Shown here piece by piece: positions 1-8,773 of a DNA stretch of 64,000 bases (positions within the stretch are counted from its first letter, which is position 1; each line of letters starts with the position of its first letter). Position numbers and translations under genes: made by a program. Source of the DNA: RDXT01 sp033762375 (lineage in GTDB: Bacteria > Bacteroidota > Bacteroidia > J057); assembly GCA_033762375.1 (NCBI GenBank), contig JANRLQ010000027.1, positions 1 through 64,000 of the forward strand, given 5' to 3'. The notes below the pieces were generated by a model. The model had not been told where the DNA came from. It worked only from the letters and a program-made list of their open reading frames with translations, and ran no database searches.

Positions 1-285
1 CCGCCCGGTACGGGGGGTAGGCTCGGTACCGACCTGCCACTCGTAGCTGTCTAGCTCCTGGATGGCGCGCAGCACAACCCGATTATTGGCCGATACACTT
101 CGGAAAATAGGCATTCGGTCCGGCCAGAAGGTATGCGATTCTTCCATCGTAAACTCCGCCGAGACCGCTCCCTGCACATAACACGGATCATAGTTTTTGC
201 ACTCCGGATTAGTCGGGTCGTCACACTTACATCCCCCCCACACCAGCAGTGCCAGGACCGGGAGGCAGATCAGATATTTTTTCAT
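1..285 (-). CDS. Lipoprotein, 3' part outside window
   Basis: The reading frame is open from an ATG at 283-285 to the window edge (95 codons). The product starts with a lipoprotein signal peptide: two lysines, a hydrophobic stretch (LICLPVLALLVW) and a lipobox ending in Cys19 (VWGGC), followed by a Cys- and Asp-rich mature start. The later part (EWQVGTEPTP) resembles the middle of a PKD/immunoglobulin-like surface domain, but too little is visible to name it. A membrane-anchored exported protein is the safe reading. The frame keeps the base and codon use of its neighbours and has no internal stop. Confidence 0.75.
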   Translation of the reverse strand, partial: MKKYLICLPVLALLVWGGCKCDDPTNPECKNYDPCYVQGAVSAEFTMEESHTFWPDRMPIFRSVSANNRVVLRAIQELDSYEWQVGTEPTPRTGR

Positions 286-1012
286 AAGGCCGTATCGTTA
301 GCGATTGGCGTTTTACTTCAGGTTATTATTTTTGGCTTCCAGGGCCTCAGTACGCTGGTGGAAGGCAATTGATCACTCGTGTAAAAATTAGTACAAATCG
401 TGGCTTAAAATGTTTTCATATTTTTTGTCATGACAATAATATTTATTCTTAAATATAAAAAAACCTACACATGTTTTTTAGTGAATATAATTATTGCCAT
501 CACGCTTTTTTGGCCTCCTCTATCATAATAGTTCAGCGGTTACCTGAAGTAAAGAAGCCCCTAAAAGCTGACATTTCCAATAGGGTATAACATTATTTAT
601 ACATTGAACAACCGTTCAATCTATTCCCGGACATCAGCCTGCGGCGCGTCGTCCCCTCTGTGGTGGGCAGGTCAGCTCCCACCCTACTATACATTTTCAG
701 AGATGAGCGGAAATAGCATAATACCCGCTCCCCCTCCGTTTATCTCCATCGCCTTCTATCCTTCATACAGAGGATGCAAACATATGAGAGGATGCAAACA
801 TATGAGCTACACCGAGACAAACCTCCGTGTAGCTCCGTACCTCGCTGTCTCTGTGAAATACCTCGCCCCCCTTCCGCAGGAAACACACAGCCACTGCTGC
901 CTTGCTGCACGCAACAACCTTGTACTTTTCACTATTTTTCAAAAATGTATAGCAATATGGTCAGCTCCTCTGTTTTGTGACCGAAGGGCGGAAGGTTGCT
1001 GCGCAGACTTCG
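286..1012. other. Gene-free stretch with small repeats
   Basis: About 730 bases without a convincing gene. The part near 380-600 is AT-rich and would hold the promoter of the leftward lipoprotein gene. A frame at 604-1029 has composition and residue use of non-coding DNA (clusters of Cys, His and Trp, no family likeness). It contains a perfect 18-bp tandem duplication (769-804) and, directly after it, an inverted repeat with 9-bp arms (804-812 and 827-835). Confidence 0.6.
769..804. repeat. Perfect 18-bp tandem duplication
   Basis: The unit agaggatgcaaacatatg occurs twice head to tail with no mismatch. It lies in a stretch without a gene and borders a 9-bp-arm inverted repeat. Confidence 0.9.
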
Positions 1013-1774
1013 CTACCAGCTCAGCGTAAGCCCGTCCCATGCGATCGCTACCCCTGCCGGGAGCCGGGCACTTGTCTCGGCATGTAGTCCCATCTGGTGG
1101 CTGATATGGGTGAGCCATGCCTGGCGGGGGTTCAGGCTGGCAATGACGGCCAGGGCTTCATCCAGCGAGAAGTGAGAATGGTGTTTTTCTACCCGCAGCG
1201 CATTGAGTACCAGGGTATCAAGCCCCTGGAGCAGGTCGAGTGAGGCCGGACTGATATCATTGGCGTCGGTGATATATGCAAAGTCTCCGCAGCGAAATCC
1301 CAGGACCTCCATTCGCCCGTGTTTGACGGGGACAGGGGTCAGGGTCAGGTCACCAATGGTAAACGGAGCCTGGCCGACTTCATGGAGGCTGAGCAGGGGC
1401 AGGCCGGGATAGTTTTCGTTTTCAAAAACGTAATAATACTCCCGCCGGAGGTTGTGGAGGGTGCCAGCATTGCCCCAGAGCGGCATGGGTCGCTGCTGGC
1501 GGTAGTTGAAGGAGCGTACATCGTCCAGGCCTGCGGTATGGTCCTTGTGTGCGTGGGTGAATACCACAGCATCCAGCTGCTGCACCCGGTGCCGCAGCAT
1601 CTGCTGCCGGAAGTCCGGGCCTGTATCAAACACCACGGTCGTCGTATCAGACATCAGCACCCCGGAGGTGCGGAGGCGGTTGTCATGGGTATCTGCTGAC
1701 TGGCATACGGCACAGGGACACGCGATGACGGGGATGCCCTGCGAGGTACCCGTTCCGCTGAAGATAAATTTCAC
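1013..1774 (-). CDS. PhnP-like MBL-fold phosphodiesterase
   Basis: A 253-residue metallo-beta-lactamase-fold hydrolase. The HxHxDH metal-binding motif is intact (FTHAHKDHTAGLDD), further ligands are in TGPDFR, ITDAND and the C-terminal THISHQMG. The N-terminus has the Cys cluster and Arg pattern (CPCAVCQS...NRLRTS) typical of the PhnP/COG1235 branch, whose members cleave (phosphoribosyl) cyclic phosphates. Length fits this family. It is the last gene of a leftward three-gene operon; its ATG overlaps the stop of the preceding small gene by 4 bases, which implies translational coupling. The physiological substrate cannot be told from sequence, because phosphonate genes are not nearby. Confidence 0.85.
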   Translation of the reverse strand: MKFIFSGTGTSQGIPVIACPCAVCQSADTHDNRLRTSGVLMSDTTTVVFDTGPDFRQQMLRHRVQQLDAVVFTHAHKDHTAGLDDVRSFNYRQQRPMPLWGNAGTLHNLRREYYYVFENENYPGLPLLSLHEVGQAPFTIGDLTLTPVPVKHGRMEVLGFRCGDFAYITDANDISPASLDLLQGLDTLVLNALRVEKHHSHFSLDEALAVIASLNPRQAWLTHISHQMGLHAETSARLPAGVAIAWDGLTLSW

Positions 1775-2034
1775 GTTTGCTGCTGTTTGAGGGTTTCTAC
1801 GAGTTTGAGTTGTTCCGGTTCCAGCAGTTCGGCCTCTATTTCCACCTTGCGGACGATGTCTATGAGCAGGTTAATTTTACTTTCCTGCGGGTGAAACTTA
1901 TTGATCATGATGAGTTTACGATCCATCACAAGACAATAGCCTCCCTGAAAAGTACCTTTTTCGTACCGGATCTGGTAGCCGAGGGCTTTGAGGATGTCCT
2001 GGAGTTTGTCCTGGGTATGTTTGGTGATACGCAT
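1771..2034 (-). CDS. Conserved small protein, unknown function
   Basis: An 87-residue protein without signal peptide or membrane segment, rich in charged residues. It looks like a small alpha/beta protein: an amphipathic N-terminal helix, a central beta-like stretch (GGYCLVMDRKLIMINKF) and a C-terminal helix rich in Glu and Leu. I recall similar short proteins beside metallo-hydrolases in Bacteroidota but know no function. It sits between the epimerase gene (27-base gap) and the MBL hydrolase gene (4-base ATGA overlap), so it is almost certainly translated and co-expressed with them. Confidence 0.75.
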   Translation of the reverse strand: MRITKHTQDKLQDILKALGYQIRYEKGTFQGGYCLVMDRKLIMINKFHPQESKINLLIDIVRKVEIEAELLEPEQLKLVETLKQQQT

Positions 2035-2061
2035 GGCAGCAGATAGGGCGTGAAGTCCGGA

Positions 2062-3033
2062 TCAGGTCCGGGTTGTATATGCATGGGCGATGTCGGCGAT
2101 GAGGGTATCGAGGGGGGTGTACTGAAATCCCAGCCGGCAGATAGCGGTGCCGTCAAACCGTACGGGGTCGGAGGCGCTGCGCATGGAGGCGACAGACATC
2201 TGGGCATCGGAGCCTGTGAGGTCTGCCCAGGCCTCAGCCAGCCATCCGGCGGCCAGGGCCAGTGGTGCGGGCAGGGGAAGGGCAGGGGGGCGGCGGTGCA
2301 GGGCATGTGCCACCCGGGTGAGAAATTCGCGCTGGGTTAGGTTTTCGCCGACGAGGATAAAACGGCTGCCGGGGTTGACGGGTGCCTCCAGCAGCAGGTG
2401 GCAGGCACGGGCTACATCAGCTGCGCCCACATACCCGCTGCTGCCTGCCGGATAAAACGAGAGTCCCTGATCCACCAGCCGGAACAACTGAGGTGTGCCC
2501 TGGGTCCAGTCACCGGCCCCCAGGATAATTCCGGGATTCACACACACGGCGGAGAGGCCTTCGGCTACGCCACGCTGGACTTCCAGCTCGGCTTTGTGTT
2601 TGGCGATAGCGTATCCGGAGAGGTGGCGGCGGTTTTGCCAGGGCGTGGCCTCTGTGATGAGGGCCTTGTCCTCGGGCCTGCCCAGTGCGCCGATGGTGCT
2701 CACATGTACGAGCCGGCTGATGCCCATTTCCAGGCACAGATTGACGATATTGGCAGTGCCCTGCACATGAGAGGCCAGGAGTGCCGCCTTGTCCCGCCTG
2801 CGAAAACTCACCAGGCCAGCGGCGTGAATGACCGCTTCTGCGCCTTCCAGGGCCTGCTCGACGGACAGGAGGTCCTGCACATCCCCGTCCACGACGGTCA
2901 CCAGGTCCCGCCACGGCAGGTCCCGCTGTGCGGCATGGCGCACAAGGACGCGTACCTCATGACCGGCTGCCACCAGTTCATCTACCAGGTAGCGGCCCAG
3001 AAATCCGGTAGCGCCGGTGAGTAATATCGTCAT
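2062..3033 (-). CDS. NAD(P)-dependent epimerase/dehydratase family protein
   Basis: A 323-residue extended short-chain dehydrogenase. The Rossmann nucleotide site GATGFLG is at residues 7-13, and the catalytic YxxxK (YAIAK) is at Tyr141-Lys145, preceded by VSTIGALG, which supplies the usual Ser/Thr. It resembles the dihydroflavonol-4-reductase-like group found in many bacteria, acting on a sugar-nucleotide or small alcohol/ketone substrate that the sequence does not define. It is the first gene of the leftward operon with the small protein and the PhnP-like hydrolase, and is divergent from the arginase-fold gene, with a shared promoter region at about 3034-3165. Confidence 0.85.
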   Translation of the reverse strand: MTILLTGATGFLGRYLVDELVAAGHEVRVLVRHAAQRDLPWRDLVTVVDGDVQDLLSVEQALEGAEAVIHAAGLVSFRRRDKAALLASHVQGTANIVNLCLEMGISRLVHVSTIGALGRPEDKALITEATPWQNRRHLSGYAIAKHKAELEVQRGVAEGLSAVCVNPGIILGAGDWTQGTPQLFRLVDQGLSFYPAGSSGYVGAADVARACHLLLEAPVNPGSRFILVGENLTQREFLTRVAHALHRRPPALPLPAPLALAAGWLAEAWADLTGSDAQMSVASMRSASDPVRFDGTAICRLGFQYTPLDTLIADIAHAYTTRT

Positions 3034-3165
3034 ATTCAGCAGGCTAAAGGTATATGACTGCGCTGGGGCAGGTATTGTTGAGAATTATCTCCCGGAGCAT
3101 ACATACTTCCCGGAAATTCGCCCAATTTTACATCATTCGCTGATCACTTGAAAATTTATCCGCGT

Positions 3166-4341
3166 ATGGATCTGTCGGCCTTTTTTTATCCCCTCTCCGG
3201 CTCGCTCCGCGAACTCGTAAGCGTCCTGCCAACTGATAGCCTGGGCGTACAATGTCAGCGGTTTGAGACGTCGTTTCCGGCCTGGGAGTCGGCAGACCTG
3301 ATCCTGATCGGGTGTGAGATAGACATGGAAACGTACCCGCGTGGCCATACCTCCGCGATCCGGCACCAGCTCTACGGGCTTACCCATCCGGGCGCGTCAT
3401 GTACCATCGCCGACCTGGGAGACCTCAGGCCCCGGAGCAGCCTGGAGGCGGCCTGTGAGGCCCTGGCTTTTGTCCTGAGCCACCTGCAGGCAGCGGGCAA
3501 AACCATTGTGATTCTGGGCAGTGCCCCGGAGCTGGCCTGGGGGCAGTACCTGAGTTATGAAAACGCAGACCGGTTGATTGAATATGTCGAGGTGAGCAGC
3601 CGCCTGCACATGGCAGACCATGAGGTGGCCCCGGCTGATCAGGCTTTTAACCACAACATCCTTACCCACAGGCCCGGATGGTTGTTTCAGTACACCAATC
3701 TCGGGTATCAGACCTATTTTGTGCCGGAGTCCCTCCGCACGGATTTGCGGGAGCAGGGGATGCTGCTCCAGCGATATGGCGAGCTGGCCGCTGCCCTGGA
3801 GCTCGCGGAACCGCCGCTCCGGACGGCCGACATGGTGACCTTCCACCTGGGGAGTGTGCGGCATGCTGATGCTCCGGCAGGTCAGCGACCCTCGCCCGGT
3901 GGATTTACGGCGATGGAGATATGTCGCCTCGCCCGGTACGCAGGTATGGGGCATCGCCCGGCTACTATCCTGGTATCCGGCTGGAATCCCGACCAGGACC
4001 TGCATCACCAAACAGCCCTCCTGGGGGCGCTGATGGTATGGTATATCGCAGAGGGCATCCTCAACCGCAAGGATGATATGCCCCGTGAAGACCGGTCCGT
4101 TTTCCGTCATTATGAAGTGCAGGTGAATGCCAGCATCCCCCCGATGGTGTTTTATTGCCACCCCCACACAGGCCGCTGGTGGATGGAAGTGCCTTATCCT
4201 GAGGCACTCGGACAGCGCAAGGTCCCGGCCCGGCTGGTAGCCTGCGCGGAGCAGGATTACCAGACGGCTTTGGCGGATGACATACCGGAGCGATGGTGGG
4301 TGATGTTTCAGCGGCTGAGTGCGGGGACCCGTCAGGCCTGA
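3166..4341 (+). CDS. Arginase-fold (formimidoylglutamase-like) protein, metal ligands lost
   Basis: A 391-residue protein of the Bacteroidota formimidoylglutamase-like group. Family marks: APAGQRPSPGGF followed by EICRLARYAG, the MVWYIAEG...NRK helix, RWWMEVPYP and the C-terminal DIPERWW. The ATG at 3166 is preferred to an in-frame TTG at 3148. Canonical ureohydrolases bind two Mn ions with GGxH, DAHxD and SxDxD motifs. Here the matching places read ILGSAPELAWG, VEVSSRLHMAD and FHLGSVRHAD, so the His and Asp ligands are missing. Amidinohydrolase activity is therefore unlikely; a structural or regulatory role is an inference. The 3' end overlaps the stop of the convergent fusion gene by 10 bases. 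Confidence 0.75.
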   Translation: MDLSAFFYPLSGSLRELVSVLPTDSLGVQCQRFETSFPAWESADLILIGCEIDMETYPRGHTSAIRHQLYGLTHPGASCTIADLGDLRPRSSLEAACEALAFVLSHLQAAGKTIVILGSAPELAWGQYLSYENADRLIEYVEVSSRLHMADHEVAPADQAFNHNILTHRPGWLFQYTNLGYQTYFVPESLRTDLREQGMLLQRYGELAAALELAEPPLRTADMVTFHLGSVRHADAPAGQRPSPGGFTAMEICRLARYAGMGHRPATILVSGWNPDQDLHHQTALLGALMVWYIAEGILNRKDDMPREDRSVFRHYEVQVNASIPPMVFYCHPHTGRWWMEVPYPEALGQRKVPARLVACAEQDYQTALADDIPERWWVMFQRLSAGTRQA

Positions 4342-5912
4342 CCCGGCTGGGTTGAGATGTGAGCCAGGGTTTCCTGCCGGATATGTGCCCATTCGGCTGC
4401 GGTGGCCTCGTCCCACTGCGGATCATTTTCGGCCAGGACCTTGATCAGAATGTCCAAAAACAGTTCAAAGTCAGCTGACTGATACCGGGTATGGTGTGTA
4501 TTACCCATCAGGGCGCTGAGCAGGTGAGACTTGTGGCTGAGGTCCAGCAGTACGTCCACGGCCATCTGGAGCATAGCCGACTGCCGCTTCTGGCTGATGT
4601 AGGAGAAGTGATCCCGGACATGGGGCGCTGCCTGCTGAAATGCCTGATAAAAATCCCGGATAAACTCCTTGTTGAGGGCCATACACCGGCGGTAACTCCT
4701 GCGGGCGAGGCTGATGTCGGGACTCTCAGCCCTTGTCAGGGGGTGCAGGTGGCGCAGGAGTTCGTGAAGACTCTCATAGCGGTCGGCGGGATTCTCCCGG
4801 AGCAGGCGGCGGATCACATCTGCCAGCGAACGTTTTTTGCCATCAATCCCTGCAAAAGTTACTTCGGGTATAGCCTGCATACGGGCTTTGCGGTAGGCAG
4901 GATCACCCGCAAACCGGTTGCGGCTGCGCAATACCTCCGGCACGGTATCTCCCTCAAACAGGTGGTCACCGGTGAGCATCTTATATCCCAGCAGGCCCAG
5001 GGCATACTGGTCGGCGTGTTTCATCTCAGGCATGTTGAGCCCCTTGCCGTCCCGCGCCAGGAGCTCCGGGCTGCCATACCGGCACACATCCATAAACCGG
5101 TTGAAGGTATGTTCGCCTGTGGTGACCTTGTGCATGTCCACGGGAGAGATCATCAGTTGCCACTCGTCGTCCACATAGATCTTGGAGGGGCGTATATTGG
5201 TGTGCAGGATGCGTTTCTGGCGCAGGTAATCAATGGCGTCGGTGAGCTGGTAGAGCCAGTCTGTGGCCTGGGCCGGGGGACGGGGGCCGGTTTTGTCAAC
5301 GGCCTCAATCAGGGTCGGTCCGTAGATATACTCTGAGATAATAAAACATGGGTAGGACTCCAGGTCGTAGTCAAGGATTTTGATGATGTTGCGGTGGCGG
5401 AGGTCAGCCAGCCGCCGGACCTCGGCTTTGGCCTCATCTGGCAGGACCGGGAGTTTGAGGACAATCGCAATGGCGTGCCGCCGGGTATCGGGGTTGAGGA
5501 GCTGGTAGATGATGGAGGAGTTGCCTTCGGCCAGTTGCCGCTCCAGGGTATATCGTCGCGGACGCAGGCGCAAGTCCAGTATCTGCTCGATCACGGCATC
5601 CCGGCTGGTGAAACTGCTGAGATAGGTTTCCTTGTCCCGGATATCAAAGTAGACAGAAAGTACCTCCCGCCGGAAGGATTCGAGTTGGGTGAGGAAACTC
5701 AGGGCGATCCGGTTGCGCTCAATACCCGCTTCATTGCCTACAGTGTGGGCCTGTACCTGGCTTTCGACATAGGCATACCGGCTCTGGGTCTGGATCATCT
5801 CAGCGCGCATGTCATTGCAGCGCTGCACAAACTCTCCAAATGAGGCAAAAGCCTGCCCCAACTCGTTGGCGGCAATGAGTTTTTCGATGTTTTTTTCAGG
5901 AGAATGTTCCAT
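4332..5912 (-). CDS. EAD11-like / pseudokinase / globin fusion protein
   Basis: A 526-residue cytoplasmic protein with three parts. Residues about 5-95 match the helical effector-associated domain EAD11 pattern (IEKLIAANELGQAF, then QSRYAYVES, ERNRIALSFL). Residues about 118-390 form a protein-kinase-like fold: Lys153 in AIVLKLP, hinge ISEYIYGPT, RYGSPELL, and DQYALGLLGYKMLTG. The catalytic loop is HTNIRPSKIY (HRD Asp replaced by Asn239) and the DFG is missing (ISPVDM), so it is probably a pseudokinase. Residues about 400-520 look like a globin (SYRRC, FYQAF, AAPHVRDHF, a proximal-His candidate at 473/474, FELFLDILIKVL, ENDPQWD). EADs recruit effectors in bacterial conflict systems; gas or redox sensing through heme is an inference. 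Confidence 0.75.
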   Translation of the reverse strand: MEHSPEKNIEKLIAANELGQAFASFGEFVQRCNDMRAEMIQTQSRYAYVESQVQAHTVGNEAGIERNRIALSFLTQLESFRREVLSVYFDIRDKETYLSSFTSRDAVIEQILDLRLRPRRYTLERQLAEGNSSIIYQLLNPDTRRHAIAIVLKLPVLPDEAKAEVRRLADLRHRNIIKILDYDLESYPCFIISEYIYGPTLIEAVDKTGPRPPAQATDWLYQLTDAIDYLRQKRILHTNIRPSKIYVDDEWQLMISPVDMHKVTTGEHTFNRFMDVCRYGSPELLARDGKGLNMPEMKHADQYALGLLGYKMLTGDHLFEGDTVPEVLRSRNRFAGDPAYRKARMQAIPEVTFAGIDGKKRSLADVIRRLLRENPADRYESLHELLRHLHPLTRAESPDISLARRSYRRCMALNKEFIRDFYQAFQQAAPHVRDHFSYISQKRQSAMLQMAVDVLLDLSHKSHLLSALMGNTHHTRYQSADFELFLDILIKVLAENDPQWDEATAAEWAHIRQETLAHISTQPGQA

Positions 5913-6186
5913 TCAAGAGAATAATTACCGGGTCCTGCGGGATGTAGGGCGGGAGCGTACTGTCACGTATACAAACGTCTGGTACAGCGCAATAATATAG
6001 GTAAATGAAGTGAATAATGTTGCAATCAGTACAATCTGTGTGTACCGGCCGGAGATTGTTGCCGGCTGATCGGGTACATTTTCGGCAATTAAGCGGTCGA
6101 ATACAACATCTGTTATGTTTACGGAGAGATGCCGAGATAAATAGTACGTATTTAAGTAATTTTAAATTAGTAATAAATCGGACCAT

Positions 6187-8565
6187 ATGAATAAATTGTT
6201 GACCCTTTGTTTCCTTGGATTGCTCTGCCTGAAAACCTTGTTTCTCCCGGCCCAGCTGACGGTCCCGCAGGCCGAAGCCGTATATGGTGGCCGGATCAAT
6301 GCCATCACGGGCATTCAGACGGCTGCGGACAGCTCACGGATTTTTATCACGACCGAGAGTGCCAACTCAGCTTTTTATGCGGATGTGTATCATCCTACGC
6401 CTGACTCAGCGGTATTTGGGGCATTCCAGCTTATGCCGGATATGGGCAGCACTGCCAACCTGGGCTCAGGGATCCGGGACATAGCAGCACATGCAGGTTC
6501 GCGGTCGTTGATTTTTATGCGCAATCCGGGCCAGCTCGCCCGCGCTGCTGCCAGCGGCGGGGGCCTTGTGAATATAGGCCCGGCCAATGTCCAGTCTTTT
6601 GCCGTATATGGTGACTACCTCCTGGCGCTCTCGGGCAACCGCCTGCACTACGGGACCCTGGATCTGACAGGTGCCTACACGGAGTCCGCGGGTTCGCCTC
6701 TCCTGCTGACGATGCCACCCGGCCCGTCACCGGCGCTCTCAGTACATCCCGGCACAGGGCATATATATATGTATATCCGGGGCAATACCCCCAAGGTAGC
6801 CCGCAGCTCTGATCCCTATACCAGCCTGAACTCCGGGACGACTTTTGCGGATATTTCTCCCGCCACCCTGCCTGCTACCTTTGAGTGGACGGCGTTGGGT
6901 ATCGCGCCTGACGGACGGTTGTTTGTGGGGGGCTCAGATTTTGCCCATAAAAAAATTGCCTACAGCGATGATGAAGTAACCTGGACCTATTTTGACCTGC
7001 CGTTCGGCGGGGCACCGGGGAGCAATATAGCTTTCTCCGGGGACAGCAGTTTGTATGCTGTGTATTTTGCCAGTGCCTATAACCTCAATAAAGGGGTCAG
7101 CGGGAGTTGGTTTGGGTTTGGATCTCCGGGTGGTTTTGAGACACATCCCAATGACGGAGCGGTGTATGCCGATCCTGCCGGCAAAAAAGTGGTATATATG
7201 ACGACCGACCAGGGTATCGGGGCCAGCCTGAATGGAGGGAGCCGGATATTTGAGATCAATGAAGGGGTGGAGGCCGTGCAGGTAAATGATTTTTCGATGC
7301 ACCTGTCCAATAAAAACGTGGCCTGGATCGCCTCTAAGGCGGGTATCCGCAAGGTGTCATCGTACCAGAGCACCCCTGCCTGGACCCCTGCGATATTTCC
7401 CAACGGAGATGGTTCGCCGTATTATGCTGCTGCGATGGCCGGCACGGATACCAATACGGTATACGTCGGCAACCTCCGGGTATATAAATCCGGCAACGGG
7501 GGCACTACCTGGCGGAATATGTTTTCGGCGGAAGTAGCGCCCTATAATTTTAATGCCATGGGTACACCCGCTACGGGGGCTGCTGCCATTACCTCCCTTG
7601 CCGTCTGTGAATGGGATACGAGCCTCGTCATGGCGGGATATACCATAGATCAGGGGGACGAAGGCGGGTTGTTTTACAGCCTGGACGGCGGACAAACCTG
7701 GGGGCAGGTATTGATGGAGGCCACTGTGGTCGGCAAGGATGTGGACGTGCAGGACATCGTGTTTAATATTGAGTCGGGTGATACGGTGGCGTATGTAGGG
7801 GTGCACTATGACCTGAGCAGCCCCCAGGGCCACAGCGTCTATCGCCTCGTCAAGTCCGGCTCCGGCTGGACGCCCTCCCAGGACATGGGACCGGGCGGGA
7901 CAAGCACAGGGGCGACCATCGTTGCTTCTGTTGTGGACCTGCACCGCAGTGCTACCGGAGATACCCTTGTGGCTTGTGGTACGGATGCAGGTAATAATCA
8001 CCCCATCGCCTACCATAAAATTTTGAGTGCCGGGGGCAAATGGACACCGTTTCCCACCAATGGATTTCCGTTTATGCCCGGCAAAAAAGGAAAAGCCATT
8101 ACCATCGGGATAGACACGGTATATGTCGCCGTGGACAATGAACTGTATTATCTCGCTGCAGGTGGTACTGCCTGGACACAGGGGTATGTGTATCCGGCGG
8201 GTGCACAGATTCATTTTATCTTTTATGACGAGTTGCTGGTCGGGACAGGGACTGGCCTGTATGGGCACCAGGGCCCGGCACAAACCTCCAATGGGATTGG
8301 CGGCCCCTCTGTGCCGGTACGTTCCCTCCAGTTGTATCCTAACCCGGCGCGGACCGGCGAGGTGAACATCACCTTTGGCGGGCCCGGACAGAAGCCGGCA
8401 CTCCTGCTGATCCGCAACACAATGGGCCAGATCGTGTATCGCCGGGCCGGTATCCGGGGGCAGCAGGTAGCGGTCAGTACAGAGGAGCTGCCAGGGCCGG
8501 GCTTGTACATTGTCGAGGTGCGGGTACAAGGGGCTAAATATGTGGGCAAGCTGATCGTGCAGTAA
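6187..8565 (+). CDS. T9SS-secreted beta-propeller/BNR-repeat protein
   Basis: A 792-residue exported protein. Signal peptide at the N-terminus (LLTLCFLGLLCLKTLFLPAQ). The body has sialidase/BNR-like blades (YSDDEVTWTYF, YKSGNGGTTW, YSLDGGQTWGQV), which suggest a seven-bladed-type propeller. The end (about 712-792) is a type A T9SS sorting domain: LYPNPARTGEVNI, then MGQIVYRR, and GLYIVEVRVQG with final KLIVQ. It should be exported, cleaved and anchored at the cell surface or released. Catalytic residues of true sialidases are not recognisable, so binding or adhesion is as likely as hydrolysis. The AT-rich 270 bases upstream separate it from the divergent fusion gene and hold both promoters. 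Confidence 0.85.
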   Translation: MNKLLTLCFLGLLCLKTLFLPAQLTVPQAEAVYGGRINAITGIQTAADSSRIFITTESANSAFYADVYHPTPDSAVFGAFQLMPDMGSTANLGSGIRDIAAHAGSRSLIFMRNPGQLARAAASGGGLVNIGPANVQSFAVYGDYLLALSGNRLHYGTLDLTGAYTESAGSPLLLTMPPGPSPALSVHPGTGHIYMYIRGNTPKVARSSDPYTSLNSGTTFADISPATLPATFEWTALGIAPDGRLFVGGSDFAHKKIAYSDDEVTWTYFDLPFGGAPGSNIAFSGDSSLYAVYFASAYNLNKGVSGSWFGFGSPGGFETHPNDGAVYADPAGKKVVYMTTDQGIGASLNGGSRIFEINEGVEAVQVNDFSMHLSNKNVAWIASKAGIRKVSSYQSTPAWTPAIFPNGDGSPYYAAAMAGTDTNTVYVGNLRVYKSGNGGTTWRNMFSAEVAPYNFNAMGTPATGAAAITSLAVCEWDTSLVMAGYTIDQGDEGGLFYSLDGGQTWGQVLMEATVVGKDVDVQDIVFNIESGDTVAYVGVHYDLSSPQGHSVYRLVKSGSGWTPSQDMGPGGTSTGATIVASVVDLHRSATGDTLVACGTDAGNNHPIAYHKILSAGGKWTPFPTNGFPFMPGKKGKAITIGIDTVYVAVDNELYYLAAGGTAWTQGYVYPAGAQIHFIFYDELLVGTGTGLYGHQGPAQTSNGIGGPSVPVRSLQLYPNPARTGEVNITFGGPGQKPALLLIRNTMGQIVYRRAGIRGQQVAVSTEELPGPGLYIVEVRVQGAKYVGKLIVQ

Positions 8566-8578
8566 GAATTTTTTGGTG

Positions 8579-8659
8579 GTGGGTCAAAGTGGGTGATATC
8601 TACTTTTAAGACATTGAAAATCAAGTTATTAAAGGATTTTTCCAACTTGTTTGACCCAC
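8579..8659. repeat. Long-spaced inverted repeat beside the AAA/TOPRIM pair
   Basis: The arms gtgggtcaaa (8579-8588) and tttgacccac (8650-8659) are perfect complements 61 bases apart. They lie between the propeller gene and the downstream end of the AAA/TOPRIM pair. This could be a weak transcription terminator, or the edge of an inserted segment; no duplicate of the arm was noticed on the other side of the pair. Confidence 0.5.
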
Positions 8660-8773
8660 TGCCAATTTTTTTGCGTGTAACTGCCCCCGGTGACAGGTGA
8701 GATGCTGTGGCCGGGGGCTCGGGTAGATTGAGCGTAGAAAGGAATAGATCAGCGCAGGTGTACAACTAAGCAG

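Noticed and set aside
604..1029. Open frame of 141 codons on the plus strand
   Set aside because: Residue use is that of non-coding DNA, it overlaps the end of the MBL gene and has no family likeness.
5896..6186. Open frame of 96 codons on the minus strand in the divergent promoter region
   Set aside because: It overlaps the start of the EAD fusion gene, lies in AT-rich promoter sequence and lacks a plausible product.
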